Source: an uncultured Prevotellaceae bacterium (GTDB lineage: Bacteria; Bacteroidota; Bacteroidia; Bacteroidales; Muribaculaceae). Taken from it: DNA of 15,841 nt. The stretch spans positions 1-15,841 of the forward strand of contig CAMGFF010000019.1 of NCBI GenBank assembly GCA_946055125.1, in the 5' to 3' direction. A program made the translations under genes and the position numbers. Of this stretch, positions 6,025 to 12,826 are shown piece by piece. Position 1 is the first letter of the stretch, and each line of letters starts with the position of its first letter. Below the pieces are notes generated by a model. The model was given only the letters and a program-made list of their open reading frames with translations. It had not been told where the DNA came from and made no database searches.

Positions 6025-7899
6025 ATGAAGAGAATTACCAATTTATTATTGTCGGGCTTGATGCTTTCGGCAATTTCAGTGAGTGCCCAGCCCACAATGA
6101 CCCAGGACTGGAAGAACACCACCGGCATCCCGGCTCAGGCCAACGCTCGTTTTGGCTTCGGCTTTGGCGGAAAAATTTACACCAACGACAAGAGCGTAAC
6201 AGCTCTCTATGCTTTTGATGGAACAACGAGAGAAACTGTTGTTACACCCTCGGCAACCGGTGTTGGTATCGCAGCCGATGTAGCCGGAAATCTTATCCTC
6301 AACAATGGATTCCCAAATGCAGCTTCCATGACAAACATCTCATTATGGAATCACGAAACCGGAGAAATTTCTAACATAACTTTAACATTGCCCGAAGGGG
6401 TTGCAGCAGCTCGAATGGACTGCATTGGTCGTGTCGTAGGAGATATGTTCAGTGAGGCTGGTGCTGCTGTGTTCTTGGCAGTAAATGGTAAAACATCAGT
6501 TGTCAAGATTTTTATCGCCAATGGCGCACAGGTGGTGGAGAAATCGAAAGCAATCGAAACCGGCATTAAACATGACAACCTTTCTATAGCCATTCCGCTC
6601 ACCGACGACCCCGAGAGCGATGAGTTTGTTGTTCGTCTGCGTGGCAACAAAGACTTCTACTACAACAACGGCAGCAAGTGGGTGGCTTACTCTCGCGTGG
6701 GCGCTGTCAGCTCCGGTTCGGGTGGTGATATATTCACCCTTGGAGGAGTGCTTTACACCATTGAGCCGGCAGGTGCCAACTACTTCGACGGTTTCCAGGT
6801 GGTGAGCCGCGCTACCAACGAAGTGATTGCCACACATGCTCAGGAATCTATTGAAAACAAACAAAGCTATGGCACATCGCTCAGCTCCGAGGTGATTGAT
6901 GCAAAGACTGTGCGCGTGTATCAGTATCATGCCGGAGGCTTTGCGGCCCAGTACACCATCGAGTTCCCAGTGATTTATCTTGTGGGCAACATGGAGGGCG
7001 CAGGCAAATGGTCGTCCGACAAAGGCCTTGAGGCTGTGTGGACCAGCGCCGATGTCTATGAGGCCGACTTCACCGCCCTCCCCGGCGACAACTTCAAGAT
7101 TGCCACCAAACTTGGCACCTGGGATGATGTAAATAACAACTGCTTCGGCTTCGCAGTGGACAATAGCAACGCCGCAGTGGGCGAGAACGACATCGTTGCG
7201 CACGGCGGCGCTATCCGCATTGCCGAGGGTGGCGACTACCACATCAAGATCGACATCGCAAACAAGAAGATGACACTCACCAAGAAACCATTCACGGTTT
7301 ATCCCGAGCGGTTCTATGTGTTCGGTAATATCAAGGATCACTCATGGAAGCCCAACTACGATGGCACAGTGCTCGAAGCTACCGAAACCGTGGGTGTCTA
7401 TAAGAGCATCGATAAGGTCACCTTCGATAATGGCGAATACGACAGCTACTTCGCACTCACTACCGCTATAGGTAAAACTGACAACGACTTTGGTTCTGTG
7501 AATCCTCTCCGCTGGGGTCCTGCCGCCGCCGAGGTGACTCTCACCAACACCGGCACTGAGAGCAACTTCCTCGCCACCGACAACACTTTCGGCTACTATG
7601 GCGCTGAACACAACTACGTTGTAGCCAATGGCTCTTACGACATCGAGGTCGATATCAACGCCGGCACTATCAAGCTCAGCAACTACACGCCGTCGGGTGT
7701 TGGCAAGGTGGCTGCCGCAAAGGCTAAGGCCGTGGGTCTCAATGGCGAAATCCGCATCATCGACGGCACAACAGCCTCAATCTACAACGCCGCCGGCCAG
7801 GCTATCGTGGTAGGCACCGCCAGCAAGACTGTGAGCGTGGCTCCGGGCATGTATGTGGTAGTGGTAGATGGCGCAGCCCAGAAGGTGGTAGTGAGATAA
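6025..7899 (+). CDS. Secreted SusE/SusF-like glycan-binding protein with T9SS-type C-terminal tail
   Basis: Complete 624-residue protein. Residues 1-21 are a signal peptide (LLLSGLMLSAISVSA|Q). Residues about 40-312 are beta-rich, possibly a propeller (repeated short strands such as GFGFGGKIYT, GNLILNN, GDIFTLGGVLYTIEP), of no family I recognise. Two domains of the kind found in SusE/SusF outer-membrane starch-binding proteins follow: about 315-421 (VIYLVGNMEGAGKW ... YHIKIDIANKKMTLTKK) and 428-553 (ERFYVFGNI ... YDIEVDINAGTIKLSN). Both begin with a Y-x-V/F-G-N strand and end with a Y-x-I-x-[IV]-D strand pair. After a linker (554-574), residues 575-624 resemble a type IX secretion sorting domain (ASIYNAAGQ, then VAPGMYVVVVDGAAQKVVVR). 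The likely role is carbohydrate binding outside the cell, but no SusC/SusD pair or glycosidase is in the window. A ROK sugar kinase is the convergent neighbour. Confidence 0.85.
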   Translation: MKRITNLLLSGLMLSAISVSAQPTMTQDWKNTTGIPAQANARFGFGFGGKIYTNDKSVTALYAFDGTTRETVVTPSATGVGIAADVAGNLILNNGFPNAASMTNISLWNHETGEISNITLTLPEGVAAARMDCIGRVVGDMFSEAGAAVFLAVNGKTSVVKIFIANGAQVVEKSKAIETGIKHDNLSIAIPLTDDPESDEFVVRLRGNKDFYYNNGSKWVAYSRVGAVSSGSGGDIFTLGGVLYTIEPAGANYFDGFQVVSRATNEVIATHAQESIENKQSYGTSLSSEVIDAKTVRVYQYHAGGFAAQYTIEFPVIYLVGNMEGAGKWSSDKGLEAVWTSADVYEADFTALPGDNFKIATKLGTWDDVNNNCFGFAVDNSNAAVGENDIVAHGGAIRIAEGGDYHIKIDIANKKMTLTKKPFTVYPERFYVFGNIKDHSWKPNYDGTVLEATETVGVYKSIDKVTFDNGEYDSYFALTTAIGKTDNDFGSVNPLRWGPAAAEVTLTNTGTESNFLATDNTFGYYGAEHNYVVANGSYDIEVDINAGTIKLSNYTPSGVGKVAAAKAKAVGLNGEIRIIDGTTASIYNAAGQAIVVGTASKTVSVAPGMYVVVVDGAAQKVVVR

Positions 7900-7943
7900 C
7901 CAACTGCCCCGAGCGCAGTGCATAACACAGCAACGCACTATCA

Positions 7944-7982
7944 GCGGCCTCCGCAGCCCCACCGGGCTCTCGCGGAGGCCGC
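7944..7982 (+). terminator. GC-rich hairpin after the SusE/F-like gene
   Basis: GCGGCCTCCGC (7944-7954) pairs perfectly with GCGGAGGCCGC (7972-7982), and inside it AGCCC (7955-7959) pairs with GGGCT (7964-7968). It begins 44 nt after the stop codon. No T-run follows, so it is best read as a transcript-end hairpin. Confidence 0.55.
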
Positions 7983-8004
7983 ATTGCATCGGTGGCTAAC
8001 GATA

Positions 8005-8056
8005 AAAGCAAAACCCCACACAATCCATTGCCTTGGGCTGTGTGGGGTTATGCTTT
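8005..8056. terminator. Bidirectional terminator-like hairpin between convergent genes
   Basis: The arms at 8005-8022 (AAAGCAAAACCCCACACA) and 8039-8056 (TGTGTGGGGTTATGCTTT) pair at 17 of 18 positions around a 16-nt loop. The outer part is A-rich on the left and T-rich on the right, as expected for a terminator working on both strands. It lies between the ends of the SusE/F-like gene and the ROK kinase gene. Confidence 0.7.
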
Positions 8057-8113
8057 ACCTATTCGCGATGTAGCAGGTTCACTACGCTGTTGTCGCTGTG
8101 CGACGGTAGAGGC

Positions 8114-9091
8114 TCAGTTGGCAGCCGGGAGGGGCTTCACTTCCCAGCCGAGGGCGCTTGCGCCGAGCACGGCAGCATCGCTCTCCTTGAGCTCGGAGAT
8201 GAGCACGCGCACCTTTCCGCGGTAAATCGAGAGAATGTTCTTCTCAAGAGCCTCCTTCACGGGCTTCATGATGAGGTCGCCCGACTTGGTAAGGCCGCCG
8301 AAGAGCACGAAAGCCTCGGGGCTTGAGAACACCACGAAGTCGGCGAGAGCCTCACCGAGAATCTTGCCGGTGTACTCGAAGATTTCCTTTGCGAGAGCGT
8401 CGCCCTGGATGGCAGCATCGTAAACGTCCTTCGATGTGATTTCGTCGATGGGGAGGTTGCGGAGCAGAGAAGGCTCGCTGCGAATCTCGAGGAACTCGCG
8501 TGCAGTGCGAGCCACGCCGGTGGCCGAGCAATAGGTCTCAAGGCAGCCGGTGCGACCGCAGCCGCACATGCGGCCATTGGTGCGCTTCACAATCACATGG
8601 CCAAGCTCACCGGCGAAGCCGTCGTGGCCATAAACCATCTGGCCGTTGACAACTATGCCGCTGCCCACGCCGGTGCCGAGGGTAATCATGATGAAATCCT
8701 TGAGGCCGCGTGCCACGCCGTAGGTCATCTCACCGATAGCGGCTGCGTTGGCGTCGTTGGTGATAGCCACCGGAATGCCAAACTTGGCGCTCACGAGGTC
8801 GGCCAGGGGAATTGGCGAGGGCCAAGGGAGGTTCACGCCACCCTCGATGCGGCCTGTGAAGTAGTTGGCGTTGGGAGCTCCGATGCCGATACCGTGGATT
8901 TTATCCACAGCGTCGTTGGCCACGATGAGGCGGTTGATTTCCTCGTAGAGTTCGTTGATGTAGTCGTTGATGTCGCTGTGCTTAGCGGTCTTGATAGAAT
9001 TGCTGGCAATCACTGTGCCACGGGCATCCACGATACCAAACACAGTGTTGGTTCCGCCCATATCAATTCCGATAACATAAGGTTTGCTCAT
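8114..9091 (-). CDS. ROK-family sugar kinase (glucokinase-like)
   Basis: A 325-residue protein with all hallmarks of an active ROK kinase, which phosphorylates a hexose such as glucose or N-acetylated amino sugars with ATP in the cytoplasm. GIDMGGTNT (8-16) is the phosphate-binding loop. NDANAAAIGE (112-121) carries the catalytic Asp113. GELGH (161-165) has the Glu and His that contact sugar and zinc. CGCGRTGCLE (176-185) is the ROK zinc motif with C176, C178 and C183. LGTGVGSG (138-145) is the second phosphate loop. There is no N-terminal helix-turn-helix, so it is a kinase rather than a ROK repressor such as NagC. It has its own promoter and is convergent with the secreted SusE/F-like gene. 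Substrate cannot be fixed from sequence alone; glucokinase is the default for this family. Confidence 0.93.
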   Translation of the reverse strand: MSKPYVIGIDMGGTNTVFGIVDARGTVIASNSIKTAKHSDINDYINELYEEINRLIVANDAVDKIHGIGIGAPNANYFTGRIEGGVNLPWPSPIPLADLVSAKFGIPVAITNDANAAAIGEMTYGVARGLKDFIMITLGTGVGSGIVVNGQMVYGHDGFAGELGHVIVKRTNGRMCGCGRTGCLETYCSATGVARTAREFLEIRSEPSLLRNLPIDEITSKDVYDAAIQGDALAKEIFEYTGKILGEALADFVVFSSPEAFVLFGGLTKSGDLIMKPVKEALEKNILSIYRGKVRVLISELKESDAAVLGASALGWEVKPLPAAN

Positions 9092-9202
9092 TGTTTCTGT
9101 TTAGTTTTTTATGTTAATGTTTCAGTTTTTTGAGTTAAGATTTTGGCACACGTCGTGAAACGATAGGGTGCCGCCCCCCGAGGTGCGACCAATGAGATAA
9201 TG

Positions 9203-9236
9203 CAAAGGTATAAAAAAGGCTTAAACGCACGGCAAA
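9203..9236 (-). promoter_or_regulatory. Promoter of the ROK kinase gene
   Basis: On the minus strand TTTG (complement of 9233-9236), 22 nt, then TACCTTTG (complement of 9203-9210), which fully matches TAnnTTTG. The leader would be about 105 nt. Confidence 0.6.
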
Positions 9237-9291
9237 AAAAGGGGGAAAAAACGTGTGTGTTAATAAATTTTTGCAGAAGTGGCGTGAAGAG

Positions 9292-10203
9292 TTAGAAAAT
9301 CACGTTGTATTTTTTGAGTATCAAGTCGGGGCAATAGGAGAGCTTCGACTGCCTGAGCCCCGGGTCGCCCGCGTCGTCCTCGCGGTTCACCATGTCGATG
9401 TGGTGGGAGGCGGCAACGTGCTGCACCATAGCCTGGGCGATAAACTCGTTGGCCCCGTCGAAGTCGTGATTTGTTTTCTCGATGTGCACGTGCAGGGTGG
9501 TGCCGGTGACCTCTCCAATTGCGAAAGCCACCACCTCGGCACCTACAAAGAGGGCAATTCCGTGGAAAATGCCGTGGTAGTGGGCGAAGTCGTGCAGCAC
9601 GCGGCGCGTCTGGTTGCGCTCGTAGCCCGCCATTCCGTTGTCGGTTTTTGTGAGGCACAGGCGGTCGAAGAATGTCCGCACGCAGTCAAGGTTTTCCTTG
9701 CCGATAGGCTCGATGTGGTGGTCGGGGTAGGTGGCTATGAACTTGTTCACGTGGTTGCGCTTGCGCTTCATCTTGTTGCCGGCAAAGGTAGCGAGCTTGT
9801 CGGCGCAATAGAGGTAGTCGCTCCAGTGAGTAAGCTCGGTGACGGCGGTGGGGCTGAGTGCGCGGAAGTCGTCGATGCGCTCCTCGGTGATAGCCGAGAA
9901 CTCGAGCGTTAAACCCTCGGTGGCGCAATAGTCGCCGAGCAGGGCCACAGCCTCATCGAGGGGCATAGCACCGAGGGGCAGCGAGAAGGCTGTGCGCTTC
10001 ACGTCGTCCTCGGCCACGCCCTTGATGAGCAGCGTGTCGGCCACGATGCAGTAGTGATACTTGAAGTAGTCGATCCACTGGTATATGCCACCCACAGTGT
10101 AGTCGCACGAGCGGCTGCCCGAGTGCTGCAGATAGGGCAGCACGAGGGGCAGCGAGTTGAAGGTGAGGCGGTGGAAGTGTAGGCGGTTGTTGCGGTGTTC
10201 CAT
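9292..10203 (-). CDS. DUF2156-family protein (GNAT-like, related to the catalytic domain of MprF)
   Basis: A 303-residue cytoplasmic protein. The start at MEHRNN (ATG complement of 10201-10203) was chosen because the longer frame would begin inside the acyltransferase gene. Signs of the Bacteroidetes DUF2156 group: DYTVGGIYQWIDYF (34-47), GNKMKRKRNHVNKF (142-155), the beta-strand set LFVGAEVVAFAIGEVTG (218-234), LHVHIEKTNHDFDGANEFI (237-255), and the end motif NREDDAGDPGLRQSKLSY (273-290). DUF2156 is homologous to the C-terminal domain of MprF/lysyl-phosphatidylglycerol synthase and has a double acetyltransferase-like fold, but stand-alone members have no firmly known substrate. This one lacks the MprF membrane domain. 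It is the last gene of a likely three-gene transcript, starting 22 nt after the acyltransferase stop, which suggests a joint role in modifying an envelope lipid or glycan. Confidence 0.88.
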   Translation of the reverse strand: MEHRNNRLHFHRLTFNSLPLVLPYLQHSGSRSCDYTVGGIYQWIDYFKYHYCIVADTLLIKGVAEDDVKRTAFSLPLGAMPLDEAVALLGDYCATEGLTLEFSAITEERIDDFRALSPTAVTELTHWSDYLYCADKLATFAGNKMKRKRNHVNKFIATYPDHHIEPIGKENLDCVRTFFDRLCLTKTDNGMAGYERNQTRRVLHDFAHYHGIFHGIALFVGAEVVAFAIGEVTGTTLHVHIEKTNHDFDGANEFIAQAMVQHVAASHHIDMVNREDDAGDPGLRQSKLSYCPDLILKKYNVIF

Positions 10204-10225
10204 AAAGTGTCGGTGAAAAAAAGTC

Positions 10226-11350
10226 TTAGTAGCCCACGGTGTATTTGCTGCCGGGCAGGAGCGAGAGCAGCTTGGTGGCAATCACGCAGCAGACGAAAGT
10301 GGCAAGTGCGATGCAGGGTACAGCAAGCCACACCGGAAGCAATGGGCTTGCCGGGTTGCCGGCCACTATCGCACCGGCAATGGGCTGGAGGAAGAACATG
10401 TGCATGAGATACATTCCAAACGACAGGCGCGACAGCTCGGTTATCCATCGCGGGGCCGTAGGCTTATCGATGCACGAGAAGAGAAGGAACGCGCCAAATG
10501 ATGCCAGCAGCACATTGGGAGTGCAGAACTCCCACGACCACTCAAGCAGCGGGGTCGACATCACCACTCCCGGCTCGCCTTTCCACCAGAACGACCAGCC
10601 ACTGAAGGCTGCGCCAATGAGGAAGCAGAGCGCACCGATGCGCAGGCGCTTGGCACGGTCCCAGTTGATGTGGAACCGCACATAGTGGGCAAGCACGAGG
10701 TAGCCAAGATAGCCCGAGCAATACCACATCATTCCAAAGCGGTTCCAGAAGCACTCACCCCACAGCTCGGGGGTGACATAGGTGCGCAGCCAAGGCATGA
10801 AAGTGGAAGCCACGAAGAAGCCCAGGAAGATGCGCTCGTCGCGCGCCGAGGCACGCTCAAGCCATGGCGACACCACCGGAATGATGATATATAGGCTGAT
10901 GAGAGGATACATGAACCACAGGTGCCCTGCTATCATTGGGAAGTTGAAGACGAGGTTCTTGAGGTAGTCAAGCGACTGCTCCCACGTCAATCCGCCCCAT
11001 GCGAGCGGCAGCAGCGAGTAGGCAATCAAGAAGATGATGAATGGCGGCAGAATGCGCATGAAGCGGCGGCGGTAGAATTGCCCCATGGTCATGCCCGGCT
11101 TCAAAGGCACGAGCAGAAATGCCGACACTATCATGAACAGCGGTACGCTGATGCGCCCCATGAAGCCGTCGTAGAGCGACACCCAGAAGCGGTTGCTCTC
11201 ATTGGCGAGCATCGACACCGGGCCGGCGAGTCCCGAGGAGTCGGCTCCATAGAAATTTTCGCTGGCGTGCACAAGCATTACAAGCAGGCACGCAATCACG
11301 CGGATATAATCCACGAATACAACTCTCTCGATTGACTGTGTCTTTCCCAT
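10226..11350 (-). CDS. Acyltransferase 3 family integral membrane protein (OafA/YrhL type)
   Basis: A 374-residue polytopic membrane protein. I chose MGKTQSIERV (ATG complement of 11348-11350) because an upstream ATG at 11381-11383 would overlap the Rpn gene; the chosen start leaves a 13-nt gap. The N-terminus has the family signature VFVDYIRVIACLLVMLVHAS (11-30), with R17 and H28 in the first membrane helix. Further family features: SVPLFMIVSAFLL (68-80), the basic loop YRRRFMRILPPF (93-104), HLWFMYPL (143-150) and SFGMYLMHMFFL (310-321). About ten hydrophobic segments are visible. Such enzymes transfer acyl groups, usually acetyl or succinyl, to sugars of surface polysaccharide, lipid A or peptidoglycan. 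There is no SGNH esterase domain. It lies between the Rpn and DUF2156 genes in one cluster. Confidence 0.92.
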   Translation of the reverse strand: MGKTQSIERVVFVDYIRVIACLLVMLVHASENFYGADSSGLAGPVSMLANESNRFWVSLYDGFMGRISVPLFMIVSAFLLVPLKPGMTMGQFYRRRFMRILPPFIIFLIAYSLLPLAWGGLTWEQSLDYLKNLVFNFPMIAGHLWFMYPLISLYIIIPVVSPWLERASARDERIFLGFFVASTFMPWLRTYVTPELWGECFWNRFGMMWYCSGYLGYLVLAHYVRFHINWDRAKRLRIGALCFLIGAAFSGWSFWWKGEPGVVMSTPLLEWSWEFCTPNVLLASFGAFLLFSCIDKPTAPRWITELSRLSFGMYLMHMFFLQPIAGAIVAGNPASPLLPVWLAVPCIALATFVCCVIATKLLSLLPGSKYTVGY

Positions 11351-11363
11351 ATAACTTTGTTTT

Positions 11364-12224
11364 TTATAGTTTATTGATTTCATCTGCGCTGAGGCCGGTT
11401 GCCTGCTCTATCACATCAACGCCAATGCCCATACTTTCCATTTTGCGGGCAATGGCGATGGCCTCGGCTTTCTTGCCATCGGCGAAACCATCATCGTAGT
11501 AGGTGTCGAGGGTGTCGTTCTGGACCATGATGGCGTCGAGGTGCGCGTCGTAGGCGTGGCGGTCGGCGTCGCTCATGGTCATGTAGAGGAGGCGCTCACG
11601 GGCCTCACGCAGGCCCGGCGCGGTGGTGTTGTCGTTGATGTGGTTGTTCTTCAGGTAGTCGAGCCACTCCTCGATGGGGGTCCGCGCCACGTCGTTGAAC
11701 TCATTCACCCTTATGATGAAATACTCCGGGAACACGTCCTTGGGATTGCCACGGCGAATCTCGCCATCCTCATTGGCGGTCACCTCGAGGGTGTCGCCGG
11801 TGTGCACCCCCGTGAAGGTGGTGGTGCCGTGATACAGGTAGTCCTTGCCGCGGCCCAGGTCGAAGTACACGATGTTGATTGAATAGACCTTCTTCACCTT
11901 GTCGTATTTTTCGCCCAGCGACATATGCTCGGTGATGACTTTCGACACGCCATAGAGTATGCGCTGGAGGTAGTAGAGCTGCCTCGACAGCTGCACCTCC
12001 ACGATGATAATCTCGCCCTTTGTGTTGGCGGCCATCACGTCCACGCGGTTAAACTTGTCGCTCTCCGACTGCTGGTTGCCCTCGCTCTCGAGTATCTCGC
12101 TGATTGTGATTTTCTCGCCGAGCAGCACGGTGATAAGACCCTCGAGCACGGCAAAGTTGGCCTTGTCGCGAAGCATGCGCTTCACCGCCCAGTCAAACCG
12201 TATATACTTGTTGTTCACTTCCAT
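11364..12224 (-). CDS. Rpn / PD-(D/E)XK nuclease-family (transposase-like) protein
   Basis: A 286-residue protein of the PDDEXK_2/Rpn type, common and multicopy in Bacteroidetes and often annotated as a putative transposase. The nuclease core is visible: FAVLEGLITVLLGE (24-37) helix, then D62 in NRVDVMAAN and EVQ (E76-V-Q78) in EIIIVEVQLS, fitting D ... (D/E)-x-K with Gln in place of Lys as in many members of this family. A helix with YLQRILYGVSKVI follows. The C-terminus (FADGKKAEAIAIARKMESMGIGVDVIEQATGLSADEI) is the usual G-rich helix plus a small helix-turn-helix-like TGLS motif. E. coli Rpn proteins are DNA endonucleases that promote RecA-independent recombination. There are no terminal inverted repeats or target duplications here, so it is not part of a visible insertion sequence. 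It is the first gene of the cluster with the acyltransferase and DUF2156 genes. Confidence 0.9.
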   Translation of the reverse strand: MEVNNKYIRFDWAVKRMLRDKANFAVLEGLITVLLGEKITISEILESEGNQQSESDKFNRVDVMAANTKGEIIIVEVQLSRQLYYLQRILYGVSKVITEHMSLGEKYDKVKKVYSINIVYFDLGRGKDYLYHGTTTFTGVHTGDTLEVTANEDGEIRRGNPKDVFPEYFIIRVNEFNDVARTPIEEWLDYLKNNHINDNTTAPGLREARERLLYMTMSDADRHAYDAHLDAIMVQNDTLDTYYDDGFADGKKAEAIAIARKMESMGIGVDVIEQATGLSADEINKL

Positions 12225-12250
12225 AATGCCACAGTGTTGTTTGATTAATG

Positions 12251-12258
12251 CAAAGATA
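12251..12258 (-). promoter_or_regulatory. -7 element for the Rpn-acyltransferase-DUF2156 cluster
   Basis: The complement reads TATCTTTG, a full match to TAnnTTTG, about 27 nt upstream of the Rpn start. No clear TTTG lies at the -33 spacing; only a T-run is present there. Confidence 0.55.
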
Positions 12259-12366
12259 GCTACTTATTGAGGAAAAACGAAATTTTTTTGAAGGTTTTAT
12301 AGTGATTATTTAGCCTGTGGCGGATTATTATGAGTGATTTTGCACCGACTAAAAAACGACTATTTT

Positions 12367-12669
12367 ATGCGATACACAATTGAATACCGCGATGGATTCC
12401 GCCTAATCACCACCCATAGTGGAATGGAGCTTGGACTCAGCCCCGAATCGGGGATTAAGATAATTGAGGTTGATGGCTTACCATTCAAGGATTTCCTTAG
12501 CACCGGCACGCTGCTGCCCTACGAGGACTGGCACTTGCCCGCCGAGGAGCGTGCCGCCGAGCGCAGCTACCATGGCAAGACGGCCCGCACCATCAACTGC
12601 TGCGACATGGAGTGCTACCGCGACAGCGACGGCAACCTCTACGACTTCGCCTTTGGCCTCACTTTCTGA
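12367..12669 (+). CDS. Conserved-looking small protein of unknown function (100 aa)
   Basis: A 100-residue protein starting at MRYTIEYRDG; an alternative GTG start at 12334 would add eleven residues but lies in the AT-rich leader. It is acidic, has no signal peptide or membrane segment, and contains short beta-like runs (RYTIEYRDGFRLITT, IKIIEVDGLPFKDF, LYDFAFGLTF). The IKIIEVDGLPF stretch loosely recalls a PDZ-type strand-turn, too weak to assign. Cysteines cluster at NCCDMECY (89-96 region is downstream of the basic HGKTART stretch). Codon use matches the neighbours. No convincing -7 element precedes it, though the gap to the divergent Rpn gene is AT-rich. Its TGA stop is the first three bases of a heptamer repeat. 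Confidence 0.65.
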   Translation: MRYTIEYRDGFRLITTHSGMELGLSPESGIKIIEVDGLPFKDFLSTGTLLPYEDWHLPAEERAAERSYHGKTARTINCCDMECYRDSDGNLYDFAFGLTF

Positions 12670-12701
12670 GCTATGAGCTGTGAGCCTTGAGCTGTGGGCT
12701 T
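12667..12701 (+). repeat. Five tandem heptamers, TGAGCTG-like
   Basis: Five consecutive 7-bp units: TGAGCTA, TGAGCTG, TGAGCCT, TGAGCTG, TGGGCTT. The first unit begins with the stop codon of the 100-residue gene. Units differ at one to three positions, mostly at the end. Confidence 0.75.
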
Positions 12702-12750
12702 TTGGGGCTATAATCTGATTGCCTGTTTTATGTGGCTCAAGACTCACAGC
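12677..12750. repeat. Inverted repeat of 16 bp overlapping the heptamer array
   Basis: GCTGTGAGCCTTGAGC (12677-12692) pairs with GCTCAAGACTCACAGC (12735-12750) at 15 of 16 positions with a 42-nt spacer. Directly after the right arm is the palindrome CCAAAAATTTTTGG (12750-12763). It lies between the 100-residue gene and rlmN and may end the former's transcript. Confidence 0.6.
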
Positions 12751-12773
12751 CAAAAATTTTTGGGGGGAATTTC

Positions 12774-12804
12774 TTGGGGGTTAGGGGAAAATTGTGTAAT
12801 TTTA
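12774..12804 (+). promoter_or_regulatory. Promoter of rlmN and the nuclease gene
   Basis: TTG (12774-12776), 20 nt, then TAATTTTA (12797-12804), one base off TAnnTTTG. It ends 22 nt before the rlmN start, so the leader is short. Confidence 0.5.
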
Positions 12805-12826
12805 GCGACTTTTTTAATTTCTTGAT

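Noticed and set aside
6496..7341. A 281-residue minus-strand frame inside the SusE/F-like gene
   Set aside because: It is a shadow of the plus-strand gene, whose signal peptide, domains and promoter are clear.
10204..10281. N-terminal extension of the DUF2156 protein by 26 residues
   Set aside because: It would overlap the acyltransferase coding end, and the added residues (Cys/Pro/Ser-rich) do not fit the family; the ATG at 10203 leaves a normal 22-nt gap.
11352..11359. TAACTTTG on the plus strand between the acyltransferase and Rpn genes
   Set aside because: It points into the antisense of the Rpn gene with no plus-strand gene downstream, so it is likely chance.
11351..11383. Earlier start for the acyltransferase (11 extra residues)
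   Set aside because: It would overlap the Rpn gene, and the family's N-terminal motif already begins within ten residues of the start at 11350.
11364..12258. Insertion sequence around the Rpn/PDDEXK gene
   Set aside because: No terminal inverted repeats or target-site duplications were seen, and the gene has its own promoter and a close downstream partner.
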